Origin: CAIQPS01 sp963843455
GTDB taxonomy: Bacteria > Actinomycetota > Thermoleophilia > RBG-16-64-13
Assembly (NCBI GenBank): GCA_963843455.1
Contig: CAWJKE010000008.1
Coordinates: 372,001-436,000, forward strand
Reading direction: 5' to 3'
Length of the DNA: 64,000 nt
Part shown: one piece after another, positions 55,201 through 63,843 of the stretch
How positions within the stretch are numbered: position 1 is the stretch's first letter
Layout of the letters: each line of letters begins with the position of its first letter
The notes under the pieces: generated by a model
Database searches by the model: none
Told to the model about the DNA's origin: nothing
Seen by the model: only the letters and a program-made list of their open reading frames with translations
Translations under genes and position numbers: made by a program

Positions 55201-56215
55201 GGGTCGCTGCATGTGTGCTCGTTTTGCGGTCGTGACAGAGGCGGCCGCTCTGGGAGCGGCAGAGTGGATCGGGCGGGGCGACGGCCTGGCTGGCGAGCGT
55301 GCGGCGCGAGCGGCGATGGCCGACGCACTCGCGGAGATGCCCGTGAAGGTCAAGGTGGTGGCGAGCCGCGGCAGCGGCCGGGGGCCGGCCGTGCTGCAGC
55401 CGGGTGACGAACTGGGCGGTGCCCCAGGGGCTTGGGGCGATGGCGGTGCGACCGGCGCGGGGGATGCGCCCACGCGCGCGTGGGACGGGGTGGTCCAGCC
55501 GCTGGAAGCCCTCAACGCCCTTGCTCGGGGAGCCGAGGGGGCGCTGGCGATGATAGCGGCGGGGCCAGAAGGAAGCCTGATGGTGGTGCCCGAGATGTAC
55601 ATGCAGAAGGTCATAGTGGCCGGGCGGGCTGCGACCGCAGTCGACATCGATGGGTCCGTCGGCGAGAACATCCATCGGGTCGCGAAGGCACTCGGCTGCG
55701 AACCGGGGGAGTTGGTGGTGGTAGTCCTGGATAGGCCCCGGCACGATGAGTTGGCTGCGCAGGTCCGGGCCGCGGGCGCTCGTCTCCGACTCATACCGGA
55801 CGGCGACATCTCGGCCGGTATCGCGGCCGCCTCGAGGGACAGTGGCGTCCACATGACCATCGGGATTGGAGGCTCGGTCGAGGGAGTGATCGCTGCCGCG
55901 GCCGTACGCTGCCTCGGGGGCGAGATACACGCCCGCTTCTGGCCGATCTCCCGCCACCAGGTAGAGCAGGTGAGGGCGGCCGGTCTCCGCGACGTCGAGG
56001 CGCCCTTGACCACCGCCGACATGGCGGGCGATGGGGTTCTGTTCGCGGCCACGGCGGTGACCGGGGGCAGGTTCCTCCGAGGGATAGACGTGAGGCCGGA
56101 CGGGGTGCAGACCGAGACGCTGGTCATGTGCTCCAACTGCCACGCGATACGAACGATAAGGACATTGCATCGGACCGAGAACGGGGGCTCCATGGTGGCC
56201 CTCGGGATCAGATGA
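55190..56215 (+). CDS. GlpX-like protein (class II FBPase fold) with degenerate active site
   Basis: The 341-aa protein aligns with GlpX throughout: VTEAAALGAAEWIGRGDG, PEMYMQKVIV, VVLDRPRHDELAAQV, LIPDGDISAGIAAA, GIGGSVEGVIAAAAVRCLGG. In E. coli GlpX the metal-binding residues lie in GEGE and DPIEGT. Here these read ASRGSG and QPLEAL, so Glu57 and Asp85 equivalents are lost (Asp to Gln), and the GRGDK lysine is Gly. Normal FBPase activity is unlikely. GTG 55190 overlaps the 2PG kinase stop; ATG 55211 is an alternative. It may act on, or sense, a phosphoglycerate-type ligand. That is inference from position. Confidence 0.82.
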   Translation: MSAEGRCMCARFAVVTEAAALGAAEWIGRGDGLAGERAARAAMADALAEMPVKVKVVASRGSGRGPAVLQPGDELGGAPGAWGDGGATGAGDAPTRAWDGVVQPLEALNALARGAEGALAMIAAGPEGSLMVVPEMYMQKVIVAGRAATAVDIDGSVGENIHRVAKALGCEPGELVVVVLDRPRHDELAAQVRAAGARLRLIPDGDISAGIAAASRDSGVHMTIGIGGSVEGVIAAAAVRCLGGEIHARFWPISRHQVEQVRAAGLRDVEAPLTTADMAGDGVLFAATAVTGGRFLRGIDVRPDGVQTETLVMCSNCHAIRTIRTLHRTENGGSMVALGIR

Positions 56216-56258
56216 CCAAGTTCAAAGAACGACCGAGCGAAAGTAGAGATTGTTGCGA

Positions 56259-57554
56259 ATGAACGAGAACAACGAACAAGAAGGCCGCACGACGGCAAAG
56301 GCCACCTCGCTGGCCGAGATCGAGCCCAAGCTCCTCTCCGACCTGCACCTGGTCGCGGGGGAGCTCGGCATCAAGAACTTCCGCAAGTACTCGAAGCAGG
56401 ATCTCATCATGAAGATCCTGAACGAGCAGGCCCAGGATAGGGGCCTGCATTTCCGCACCGGCCTGCTCGACATCCTCCCGGACGGATACGGCTTCCTGCG
56501 CACTCAGGGCTACACCCAATCAGACTCCGACATCTATGTGTCTTTATCTCAGATCAGGCGCTTCAAACTCCGTCGTGGCGACGAGATCAACGGCCAGGTG
56601 CGGACTCCGCGCGACAACGAGAAGTATCACGCTCTCCTCAAGATCCAGACGGTCAACGGCATGGATCCCGAGCAGGCGCGCCATCGCCCCACGTTCGATT
56701 CGCTCACGCCGCTCTTCCCCGATGAACGCCTGCGGCTAGAGACTACCCCCGACCGTCTTTCGGCCCGGGTCATGGACATCATGAGCCCACTCGGCAAGGG
56801 CCAGCGGGGCCTGATCGTGTCGCCTCCGAAGGCGGGAAAGACCACCATCCTCAAGGACCTGGCGCACGCCATCGCGACGAACAACCCCGAGGTGCACCTC
56901 CTGGTACTGCTCGTCGACGAGCGGCCTGAAGAGGTCACCGACATGGAGCGTACGGTGACGGGCGAGGTGGTCAGTTCCACCTTCGACATGCCGGGCGAGA
57001 ACCACGTGCAGGTGACGGAGTTGGTCCTGGAGCGGGTCAAGCGCCTGGTTGAAGTGGGCAGAGACGTTGTGGTCCTGCTGGACTCCATCACCAGGATGGC
57101 CCGCGCATACAACCTGCAGGCGCCGGCCAGCGGCCGCATCCTCTCGGGCGGGGTGGACTCCACCGCGCTCTATCCGCCCAAGAAGTTCTTCGGCGCGGCC
57201 CGGAACATCGAGGAAGGGGGCTCGCTCACCATCCTCGCCACCGCGCTTGTCGAGACTGGGTCGCGCATGGACGAGGTCATCTTCGAGGAGTTCAAAGGCA
57301 CTGGTAACTGGGAGGTGCGGCTGACTCGTCAGCTGGCGAACAAGCGGATCTTCCCGGCCATAGACATCGAGAATTCCGGCACGCGGAAGGAAGAACTCCT
57401 CATGGACCCGGCCGAGGCGAAGATGGTCTGGAAGCTGCGGTCGGTGCTCCATGCGCTCGACCCGAACGCCGCCATCGAACTGCTCATCCAGAAGCTCAAA
57501 GAGACTAAGTCCAACACGGAGTTCCTCGACCAGATGAGGAAGAACTCCCGCTAG
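56259..57554 (+). CDS. rho: Transcription termination factor Rho
   Basis: The 431-aa hexameric RNA helicase has an N-terminal Rho_N region (SLAEIEPKLLSDLHLVAGEL), RNA-binding core LDILPDGYGFLRTQGY, Walker A SPPKAGKTTILKDLA, VLLVDERPEEVTDMERTV and the RNA-contact Q-loop LLDSITRMARAYN. It lacks the long basic insert of many actinobacterial Rho proteins. ATG 56259 is chosen; TTG 56250 would add three residues. Gene order with lysA-hom-thrC supports actinobacterial ancestry. Confidence 0.95.
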   Translation: MNENNEQEGRTTAKATSLAEIEPKLLSDLHLVAGELGIKNFRKYSKQDLIMKILNEQAQDRGLHFRTGLLDILPDGYGFLRTQGYTQSDSDIYVSLSQIRRFKLRRGDEINGQVRTPRDNEKYHALLKIQTVNGMDPEQARHRPTFDSLTPLFPDERLRLETTPDRLSARVMDIMSPLGKGQRGLIVSPPKAGKTTILKDLAHAIATNNPEVHLLVLLVDERPEEVTDMERTVTGEVVSSTFDMPGENHVQVTELVLERVKRLVEVGRDVVVLLDSITRMARAYNLQAPASGRILSGGVDSTALYPPKKFFGAARNIEEGGSLTILATALVETGSRMDEVIFEEFKGTGNWEVRLTRQLANKRIFPAIDIENSGTRKEELLMDPAEAKMVWKLRSVLHALDPNAAIELLIQKLKETKSNTEFLDQMRKNSR

Positions 57555-57602
57555 AGCCGGACGCGAGAAATACCAGGCAGGCGGGGAGGGCCGGGGACCG
57601 AC

Positions 57603-58571
57603 ATGGCCGTCGATCTACCGCTCGAAGGTATCTCCATCGGTCATTACTCCGACCTGGAGGGGCTGACCGGCTGTACGGCCGTGCTGGCTCCCCAGGGCGT
57701 GGTCGCTTCGGTCGATATCAGGGGGGGAGCCCCTGGGACTCTCGAGACCGCGCTTCTCTCGCCGTACGCTTCGGTCGCCGAGATCCACGCCGTGCTTCTT
57801 ACGGGCGGGAGCGCGCCGGGCCTGGCGGCGGCCGCCGGAGTCACCGCCTTTCTCCAGGAGGGCGGCCACGGATACCAGACAGCGTTCGCGAAGATACCGT
57901 TGGTCGCCGCGGCAGTCATCTACGATCTCGGTCTCGGAAGCGCCGAGGCGTGCCCGCGGGCCCGGGAAGCCTACCAGGCGGCTGCCTCCGCCGGTTCGGC
58001 TGTCGACGAGGGGTCGGTGGGCGCCGGTACGGGGGCCACAGTCGGCAAGCTGCTCAACTTCGAGGGCCTGATGAAGGGCGGGGTGGGCCTTGGCTCCGTG
58101 GAGATCGGCGGAGGCGTGACTGTGAGCGCGCTCACTGTGGTGAACGCGCTCGGCGACGTGCTCGATGAGCGGGGGCACATCCTAGCCGGTGCACGTCGCG
58201 AAAACGGCTTCGCGGACAGCAAGACGTCGTTGCTGGCCATGACCTCGGCGCCGGTCTTCGGTGGCATCGAAAACACCACGCTCGCGGTGGTCATGACCGA
58301 TGCTGCCCTCGACAAACTACAGTGCGGGATAGTCGCCCGCATGGCACACGACGGCATGGCCCGGGCAATAGACCCCGTCCATACGCCCCGAGACGGGGAC
58401 TGCATCTTCGTCATGGCGACGGGGCGCCGGACGAGCAACGTGTTCCAGGTGGGGGTGGCCGCCGCCGAGGCGGTGGCGGCGAGCATCCGCCGGGCGGTGC
58501 GGGCGGCCGAGGGGCTGGGGGGAGCACCGTCTGTGGCGGACCTCGTGGCTGGCGGGGAGGCCGCCCGATGA
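57603..58571 (+). CDS. P1/DmpA-family (S58) peptidase
   Basis: The 322-aa protein is an Ntn-type self-cleaving aminopeptidase of the DmpA family. The family segments GTGATVGKLLNF, KGGVGLGSVEIGGGVTVSALTVVNALGDV and ENTTLAVVMTDA are intact. In DmpA-like enzymes the cleavage lies just before the nucleophile in the NTTLAVV segment (here near residues 224-226). No signal peptide is seen. It starts 48 nt after rho and overlaps nothing; panC follows after 25 nt. Confidence 0.88.
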   Translation: MAVDLPLEGISIGHYSDLEGLTGCTAVLAPQGVVASVDIRGGAPGTLETALLSPYASVAEIHAVLLTGGSAPGLAAAAGVTAFLQEGGHGYQTAFAKIPLVAAAVIYDLGLGSAEACPRAREAYQAAASAGSAVDEGSVGAGTGATVGKLLNFEGLMKGGVGLGSVEIGGGVTVSALTVVNALGDVLDERGHILAGARRENGFADSKTSLLAMTSAPVFGGIENTTLAVVMTDAALDKLQCGIVARMAHDGMARAIDPVHTPRDGDCIFVMATGRRTSNVFQVGVAAAEAVAASIRRAVRAAEGLGGAPSVADLVAGGEAAR

Positions 58572-58596
58572 GCGGTTACCGGAGCGCGGGGCGCTG

Positions 58597-59454
58597 ATGG
58601 CTCACATCCCCTGCATCGAGACCATCGCCGGGCTGCGCGCGGAACTCGACGCGGCCCGAAGGCGGGGCGCCTCCATCGGCTTCGTGCCGACCATGGGAGC
58701 CCTCCACGAGGGGCACCTCTCCCTGATCCGCAGGGCGCGGGCCGAAAACGGGTTCGTCGTCGTGTCGATCTTCGTCAATCCCACGCAGTTCGGGACTGGA
58801 GAGGATCTCGAGACCTATCCCCGGGATCTGGAGCGTGACATACGGCTGGCGCGGTCCGCCGGAGCCGACCTGGTCTTCAGCCCGCCGGTCCGGGAGATGT
58901 ATCCCAAGGGCTTCTCGACCTGGGTGGACGTGGAAGGCGTCAGTCAGGGACTGTGCGGGACCTCGCGGCCCGGCCACTTCCGGGGCGTCTGTACGGTTGT
59001 CGCTAAGCTTCTGGCCATCTGCGGGCCGGATAGGGCATATTTCGGGGAGAAGGACGCCCAGCAGTTGGCGGTGATCAAGAGGATGGTGAGAGACCTCGAC
59101 ATCCCCGTCGAGATCGTTCCCTGCCCCACCATCCGGGAGCTCGACGGTCTGGCGCTCAGCTCCAGGAACACGCGGCTGTCCTCCGAGGAGCGCGCACAGG
59201 CGCCGGTGCTCTATCGCGCCCTATCGGCGGCCCTGACCCTGGTGGAGAACGGGGAGCGTGACGCCCGGAGGCTCAAGGATGAGATCGGCGCTGTGCTCGC
59301 GAAGGCGGACCTGGCGAGGATCGATTACGTGGAGATCGTCGGCGCGGACGAACTGCTGCCGCTGGACGCCCTTGCCGGGCCTTGTCTTATCGCGCTTGCC
59401 GTCTGGTTCGGGCCGACCAGGCTCATCGACAACGTCTTTGTTGCGGTCCGGTAG
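58597..59454 (+). CDS. panC: Pantothenate synthetase
   Basis: The 285-aa enzyme joins pantoate and beta-alanine with ATP. It has FVPTMGALHEGHLSLIRRAR (HIGH-like), VVVSIFVNPTQF, TYPRDLERD, GHFRGVCTVVAKLL, FGEKDAQQLAVIKRM and SSRNTRLS (KMSKS-like). Nothing is truncated. DUF2520 enzymes often accompany panC, and one lies 2.5 kb away on the other strand. Confidence 0.94.
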   Translation: MAHIPCIETIAGLRAELDAARRRGASIGFVPTMGALHEGHLSLIRRARAENGFVVVSIFVNPTQFGTGEDLETYPRDLERDIRLARSAGADLVFSPPVREMYPKGFSTWVDVEGVSQGLCGTSRPGHFRGVCTVVAKLLAICGPDRAYFGEKDAQQLAVIKRMVRDLDIPVEIVPCPTIRELDGLALSSRNTRLSSEERAQAPVLYRALSAALTLVENGERDARRLKDEIGAVLAKADLARIDYVEIVGADELLPLDALAGPCLIALAVWFGPTRLIDNVFVAVR

Positions 59455-59506
59455 GCTACCCGGCCGGAGCCCCACCTTCGTCGTGACGGCGGACCTGCCC
59501 GGGACA

Positions 59507-60101
59507 CTACCCCTTCTCGTCCACTCCCACGTTGCAGCCGACGAAGTTGTAGGTGAGCACGCCTCTGTCGGTGATCGTACCTTTGATCCCCCAGCGCGAG
59601 AGGAGTCTCTGCAACTCGAGTGGTTCCATGAAAGAGCCCGGCTCGCCGAGCAGCCGCTCCAGCGAAGACGAGGGGTCTGCCCAACCCCGTCCGCCGGAAC
59701 TCGAAGACGAGCACGCCTCCTCCTGGACGGACTACACGGGCCATTTCTCGCGCGGCGGCCTCCTGATCGCGAAAGTGGTGAAAAGCGTCCGAACAGAGAA
59801 GCGCATCGAAGTGGCCATCTGGGAACGGTAGGGCCTCGGCGGCTGTCAAGCGAACCGAGATCGACGGATGAGGAGATACGCGGCGGAGCATCTCGGGAGT
59901 GACGTCGGCAACTATCACTTCGGCGCCCAGTTCCCGACCCACCCCGAGGCCGAGGTCGCCGGTCCCGCCGCCCAGATCGAGAACCAAGCCGTTCGGATGC
60001 ACATAAGGTCGCAGGTGTTCGGCGATGACGCGAAAGTCATCCTCCGACCAACGGTGGCGGCTCAGCTTGAAGAGCGGGGCGGTCCAGCCAAAGAACGACA
60101 T
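59507..60101 (-). CDS. SAM-dependent class I methyltransferase (one frameshift)
   Basis: The protein, about 197 residues, has the SAM motif VLDLGGGTGDLGLGVG, EVIVADVTPEML, ALPFPDGHFDALLCSDAFHHF and ARVVRPGGGVLVFEF, then after a +1 shift near 59690 the tail LERLLGEPGSFMEPLELQ to NVGVDEKG. The UbiE-like Methyltransf_11 group fits, so quinone or small-molecule methylation is possible. ATG 60101 is 19 nt after the HPS-RraA stop, so it is the last gene of that operon. Confidence 0.8.
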
Positions 60102-60120
60102 GGATTCGACCTCTCTTCGG

Positions 60121-61407
60121 TCAGCGCTTTTCCCAGCGTTGCAGGTACCCCACCTGACTCAGGGTGCTGCCCGCCTGGATCTCCTTGCGGAGCCGATTCT
60201 CGCGCTCCAGCACGTCCATGGCCCTGTTCGTGTATTCCACAGCCTTCTCCCGGGGGATGACACAGACCCCGTCGTCGTCTCCGATGATCCAGTCGCCCGG
60301 AGATACCCGGACGCCTGAGATGCGTATCGGCACCCCGATCTCCCCGAAGCCCTTCGGCTCTCCGGCAGTGGGGGTGACGAGCGTGCAAAACAATGGAAAG
60401 CCGAGTTCGCGGATGTCGCCGGTGTCTCGCGCCCCGCCGTAGATGACCACACCGGCCACCCGGCGTTGTACGGCGGAGTTCGTCGCCAGCTCCCCCCAGA
60501 TGGCGGGCGGGACCCCGCCGGCGTCGATGACGATCACGTCACCCGGCTGTGCGCGGTCGATGGCCTCGACGGGTTTTGCCCAGTCGCCCGGATAGGTGCG
60601 GACGGTCAGCGCCGGGCCCACCAGCTTCGACCCTGGAACCAGCGACCGCAGGCCGGGAATGTCTCCGGTGCGATGAAGCGCGTCGGATACGTTGGCCGCC
60701 GAGACTCGGGCGAGCTTGTCGCGCACATCGGGTCCGGTGGCGCGTACGAAGAACTCCGATTCCGCCGGGACGAGGGTCTCGATGGCCTGTTTGATGGTCC
60801 GGGCCGCCGCGGTCGCGTCGGCGGCCTTGGTGATGGCCCCGCCGACGACGACGATCGAGGCGCCCGCCTCGATGGCCGAAGGAGCCGTCTCGGAATTGAT
60901 GCCCCCGGCGACCGCGATGGGGATGGACACGGCCCGAGACACCTCGCGAAGCGTATCCCAGGGAGTCTTGCCCTGCATCTGCTCGTCGATGGCGATGTGG
61001 ATGCCGATGTAACTGGCGCCCATGGCCTCCGCCGCTTTGGCCCGGGCGACGACGTCATCGACCTGGACCATGTCCACGATGATCTCCGCCCCGTAATTGC
61101 GGGCGGCCTCCACGCATTCCCGGATGGTGGCATCGGATGCGGCGCCAAGCACTCCCACCACTTTGGCCCCGGCTTTGGCGGCGCATTCCACCTCGGCGCG
61201 GCCGGCGTCCATGGTCTTCATGTCGGCTACTACGACATGATCCGGCCAGCGAGCCTTGAGCTCGCGCACGGCCTGCAAACCCTCACTCTTGATCAGCGGG
61301 GTTCCCGCTTCCAGCCAGTCCGCGCCTCCCGCCACGGCTTCCTCGGCGACCAGGAGCGCGCGGGGGAGATCGACAAAATCGAGGGCCAACTGTAGTACTG
61401 GTTTCAA
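60121..61407 (-). CDS. 3-hexulose-6-phosphate synthase fused to RraA-like domain
   Basis: The 428-aa protein has residues 1-210 of a hexulose-6-phosphate synthase TIM barrel (LQLALDFVDLPRALLVAEE, VVADMKTMDAG, VGVLGAASDATI, IPIAVAGGINSET), which condenses formaldehyde with ribulose-5-phosphate, or works in reverse to supply ribulose-5-phosphate. Residues 220-428 are RraA-like (VIVIDAGGVPPAIWGELATN, VVIYGGARDT). The RraA part may act as an aldolase/decarboxylase-type domain. TTG 61407 has AGGAGG at ideal spacing. It is the third gene of a four-gene operon. Confidence 0.9.
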   Translation of the reverse strand: MKPVLQLALDFVDLPRALLVAEEAVAGGADWLEAGTPLIKSEGLQAVRELKARWPDHVVVADMKTMDAGRAEVECAAKAGAKVVGVLGAASDATIRECVEAARNYGAEIIVDMVQVDDVVARAKAAEAMGASYIGIHIAIDEQMQGKTPWDTLREVSRAVSIPIAVAGGINSETAPSAIEAGASIVVVGGAITKAADATAAARTIKQAIETLVPAESEFFVRATGPDVRDKLARVSAANVSDALHRTGDIPGLRSLVPGSKLVGPALTVRTYPGDWAKPVEAIDRAQPGDVIVIDAGGVPPAIWGELATNSAVQRRVAGVVIYGGARDTGDIRELGFPLFCTLVTPTAGEPKGFGEIGVPIRISGVRVSPGDWIIGDDDGVCVIPREKAVEYTNRAMDVLERENRLRKEIQAGSTLSQVGYLQRWEKR

Positions 61408-61427
61408 GGGATGTCCTCCTCAGCGAC

Positions 61428-61880
61428 CTAGCGGACTCCGAGTGTCTGCACGAACACCGTGCGTTCGCGGGGACGGTTGTCGAAACAGACAAAACAGATC
61501 TCTTGCCATCGGCCTAGACAAAGCTTGCGATCGTCGAAGGGGACGACCAGCGAAGGACCCAGCAGCCCAGCGCGCACGTGCGCATGGCCGTTGACGTCCG
61601 GGTGGGTGTCATTGTGGTTGTAGTGCTCCCCGGGGGAGGCGATGCGGTCGAACAGGTCGCGGAAGTCCTGCACGACGCCGGGCTCGAACTCCAGCGTGGT
61701 GACCGCACCGGTAGCCCCGGGAACGAAGACGGTCACCGTCCCGGCGCGCAGGCCGGTCTCGTCGACCAGGCGGCGAACATCCTTGGTGAGGTTCACCATG
61801 TCCGCCTCACCATTGGTGTCGAAGTGGATCGTGTCGGTGACCACCGTCACGGGGCCTGACGTTCCAGGCGCTACTGACAT
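61428..61880 (-). CDS. YjbQ/UPF0047-family protein
   Basis: The 150-aa protein has the small UPF0047 beta-fold: VNLTKDVRRLVDETGLRAGTVTVFV, YNHNDTHPDVNGHAHVRAGLLG (conserved His region), and CLGRWQEICFVCFDNRPRERTVFV. Related proteins were linked to thiamine phosphate synthase activity; the physiological function is unsettled. ATG 61880 follows AGGAAGGA. It precedes the HPS-RraA gene by 20 nt. Confidence 0.88.
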   Translation of the reverse strand: MSVAPGTSGPVTVVTDTIHFDTNGEADMVNLTKDVRRLVDETGLRAGTVTVFVPGATGAVTTLEFEPGVVQDFRDLFDRIASPGEHYNHNDTHPDVNGHAHVRAGLLGPSLVVPFDDRKLCLGRWQEICFVCFDNRPRERTVFVQTLGVR

Positions 61881-61920
61881 TCCGATTCCTTCCTGTTCGC
61901 GTTCGTCTCTCGCCATGGTC

Positions 61921-62916
61921 TCACTCAGCCAGGAGGCTGTGCAGTCGGGTCAATACCTCGGGATCCACCTCGTGCCGTGCGGCCACCAGGTCCAAGGTCG
62001 CCAAGCCAAGGGCGCGGTATGCCGGAAGTATCTCGGGGGCGTCGGATGCCAGCGCCTCGAGATGCCCGGCGATCGTGGCGGCGTCGCCCCGGCTCAGAGG
62101 CCCGGTCAGCGCGTCTACCGGTCCGTGGGCGGCCAGGTTCTCCAGCGTGGCTCGCACCAGCGGCAGGAAAAGGGACAGGGTCACCCGTTCCGGTACGCCC
62201 GCCTTCACGAAGAGCTCGTCCGCGAGGTGCTCCAGCGTGACCAGATAGTTGCAGGCGACGGTGGCCGCGGCGTGGTACAGACCGCGTTTGTCATCGGCGA
62301 GAAAGAAGGGGCGCATCCCCAAGATGTCCGCCAGCTTCATTCCCATGGTCCCGGCCGCATCGGGCTCGGCGAAACCGGGGGTTATCGCCACCCCGGCCCC
62401 GGCGAAACGTGTGGCGCCGGTTAGCGGCTCGGGAAAGGTCTGAAGGGGATGGAAGACGAGGGTGGCCGCGCCCGCCTCTTCGCAGGGCAGGAGCGCCGAT
62501 ACCGAGGTGGCCCCGCTGGTGTGGGCCACGACGGGGTGTCGCCCGTCGGTCGCCGCAAGCAGCATGGCGCCCAGTTGGGAGGCAACTTCGGCGACGGCTC
62601 CGTCCGGCACGCACAGTAGGTAGAGTTCCGGCTGCTGTTTGACGAGCGCGGAAAGGGAGCCGGACGCCGGGAGGCCGAGCCATTCCTCCGCTCGCGCGCA
62701 CCCGGCGGGGGAGGCCGCGGTGAAACCCACGAGCGTCTGTCCGTGCTGGCGGAGGCCCAGAGCCAGGCTGGCGCCGAGCCTGCCTGCGCCTATGACGGCG
62801 AAGCGTAGAGATGTCGCTGAGGCTTCGATGGATACCTGCCTGTTCCAGTTCTGCCAGAGATACCAGACGTGGCTCGGTCTTTCCCTCGACCGCGTGGTTC
62901 GTCTTGGTCCCGCCAA
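61921..62916 (-). CDS. Rossmann-fold DUF2520 protein (ketopantoate reductase-like)
   Basis: The 331-aa protein begins its fold with RFAVIGAGRLGASLALGLRQ, an NAD(P)-binding Rossmann motif, followed by LCVPDGAVAEVA, VVAHTSGATSVSALLPCE, VFHPLQTFPEP and the C-terminal helical DUF2520 domain (AACNYLVTLEHLADELF-like). TTG 62916 is the only available start before the fold, and adds about 36 residues of dubious coding. It is the first gene of the operon and may provide pantoate. Confidence 0.85.
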   Translation of the reverse strand: MAGPRRTTRSRERPSHVWYLWQNWNRQVSIEASATSLRFAVIGAGRLGASLALGLRQHGQTLVGFTAASPAGCARAEEWLGLPASGSLSALVKQQPELYLLCVPDGAVAEVASQLGAMLLAATDGRHPVVAHTSGATSVSALLPCEEAGAATLVFHPLQTFPEPLTGATRFAGAGVAITPGFAEPDAAGTMGMKLADILGMRPFFLADDKRGLYHAAATVACNYLVTLEHLADELFVKAGVPERVTLSLFLPLVRATLENLAAHGPVDALTGPLSRGDAATIAGHLEALASDAPEILPAYRALGLATLDLVAARHEVDPEVLTRLHSLLAE

Positions 62917-63105
62917 GCCGGCTCCGCCTCCATGGGGTAGGCGGTCCGGCCGCGGATCGACCTTCGACTCCCCTCGCGGCGCGCGGGTAGCATAACAGTC
63001 GCGCTACCGCCGGGCAATCTTGTCGGCGTCGGCGGTCGGCCATGTCTGCGACGGCCCGCCATCTCGGCGCCGCGGTCCAGCCTGTTCTGCTACCCTGACT
63101 GCAGA

Positions 63106-63843
63106 ATGGATGCCACGAGTCAGACAGGCGCAGGCACTGGGGCGGAGGCTCTTCGAGCGCTCGAAGAGTCGGTGCGCGATTGTCGCCGTTGCGGTCTCTG
63201 CGAAGGCCGGACCCAGGTGGTGTTCGGAGTGGGCGATCCGGGCGCCGAACTCATGTTCGTGGGCGAGGGCCCGGGCTTCCACGAGGACAAGCAGGGCGAG
63301 CCGTTCGTGGGCGCGGCGGGCAAGCTCCTCACCGAGTTGCTCGGCCAGATAGGCCTGGCCCGGGGCGATGTCTACATCGCCAATGTGGTCAAGTGCCGCC
63401 CGCCGGACAACCGCGACCCCGCTCCCGACGAGATCGAAGCCTGCGGTCCGCACCTCTTGGACCAGATAGCCATCATCCGGCCGCGGGTGATCTGCACCCT
63501 CGGCCGCTTCGCCACCAAACTGCTGGCCGAGACCGAGTTGAGCATGACCGCCGTCCATGGGAAGGCCAAGCAGCGAGAGATGGCCGGGGTGGACGTGATC
63601 GTCTTTCCGGTCTTCCATCCCGCGGCGGCGCTGTACACGCCTTCCAACCGTAAGGTTCTCGAGCAGGATTTCGCGAAACTCCGGCACCTTCTCTCTCATG
63701 GTCTGACCCCCCTGCTCGAAGAAGCTTCCAGCGAGGTAGCCGGCGATCCCGCCCGGGGACCCGAGGCGGACGCGGACCCGGGCGATAGGCCCAAGGGCCG
63801 GGCGGCCGCTCCCGCTCGGGCGGAGCAACTGCCTCTGTGGTAG
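63106..63843 (+). CDS. Type 4 uracil-DNA glycosylase
   Basis: The 245-aa enzyme removes uracil from DNA. The four [4Fe-4S] ligands are in the N-terminal CRRCGLC region, VVKCRPP and EACGPHL. Motif A is GEGPGFHEDKQGEPFVG, and motif B HPAAALYTPS. After a Pro/Ala/Asp-rich linker the protein ends in QLPLW, a good beta-clamp (DnaN) binding peptide. ATG 63106 is chosen because it fits family length. tsaE starts by overlapping its end. Confidence 0.92.
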   Translation: MDATSQTGAGTGAEALRALEESVRDCRRCGLCEGRTQVVFGVGDPGAELMFVGEGPGFHEDKQGEPFVGAAGKLLTELLGQIGLARGDVYIANVVKCRPPDNRDPAPDEIEACGPHLLDQIAIIRPRVICTLGRFATKLLAETELSMTAVHGKAKQREMAGVDVIVFPVFHPAAALYTPSNRKVLEQDFAKLRHLLSHGLTPLLEEASSEVAGDPARGPEADADPGDRPKGRAAAPARAEQLPLW

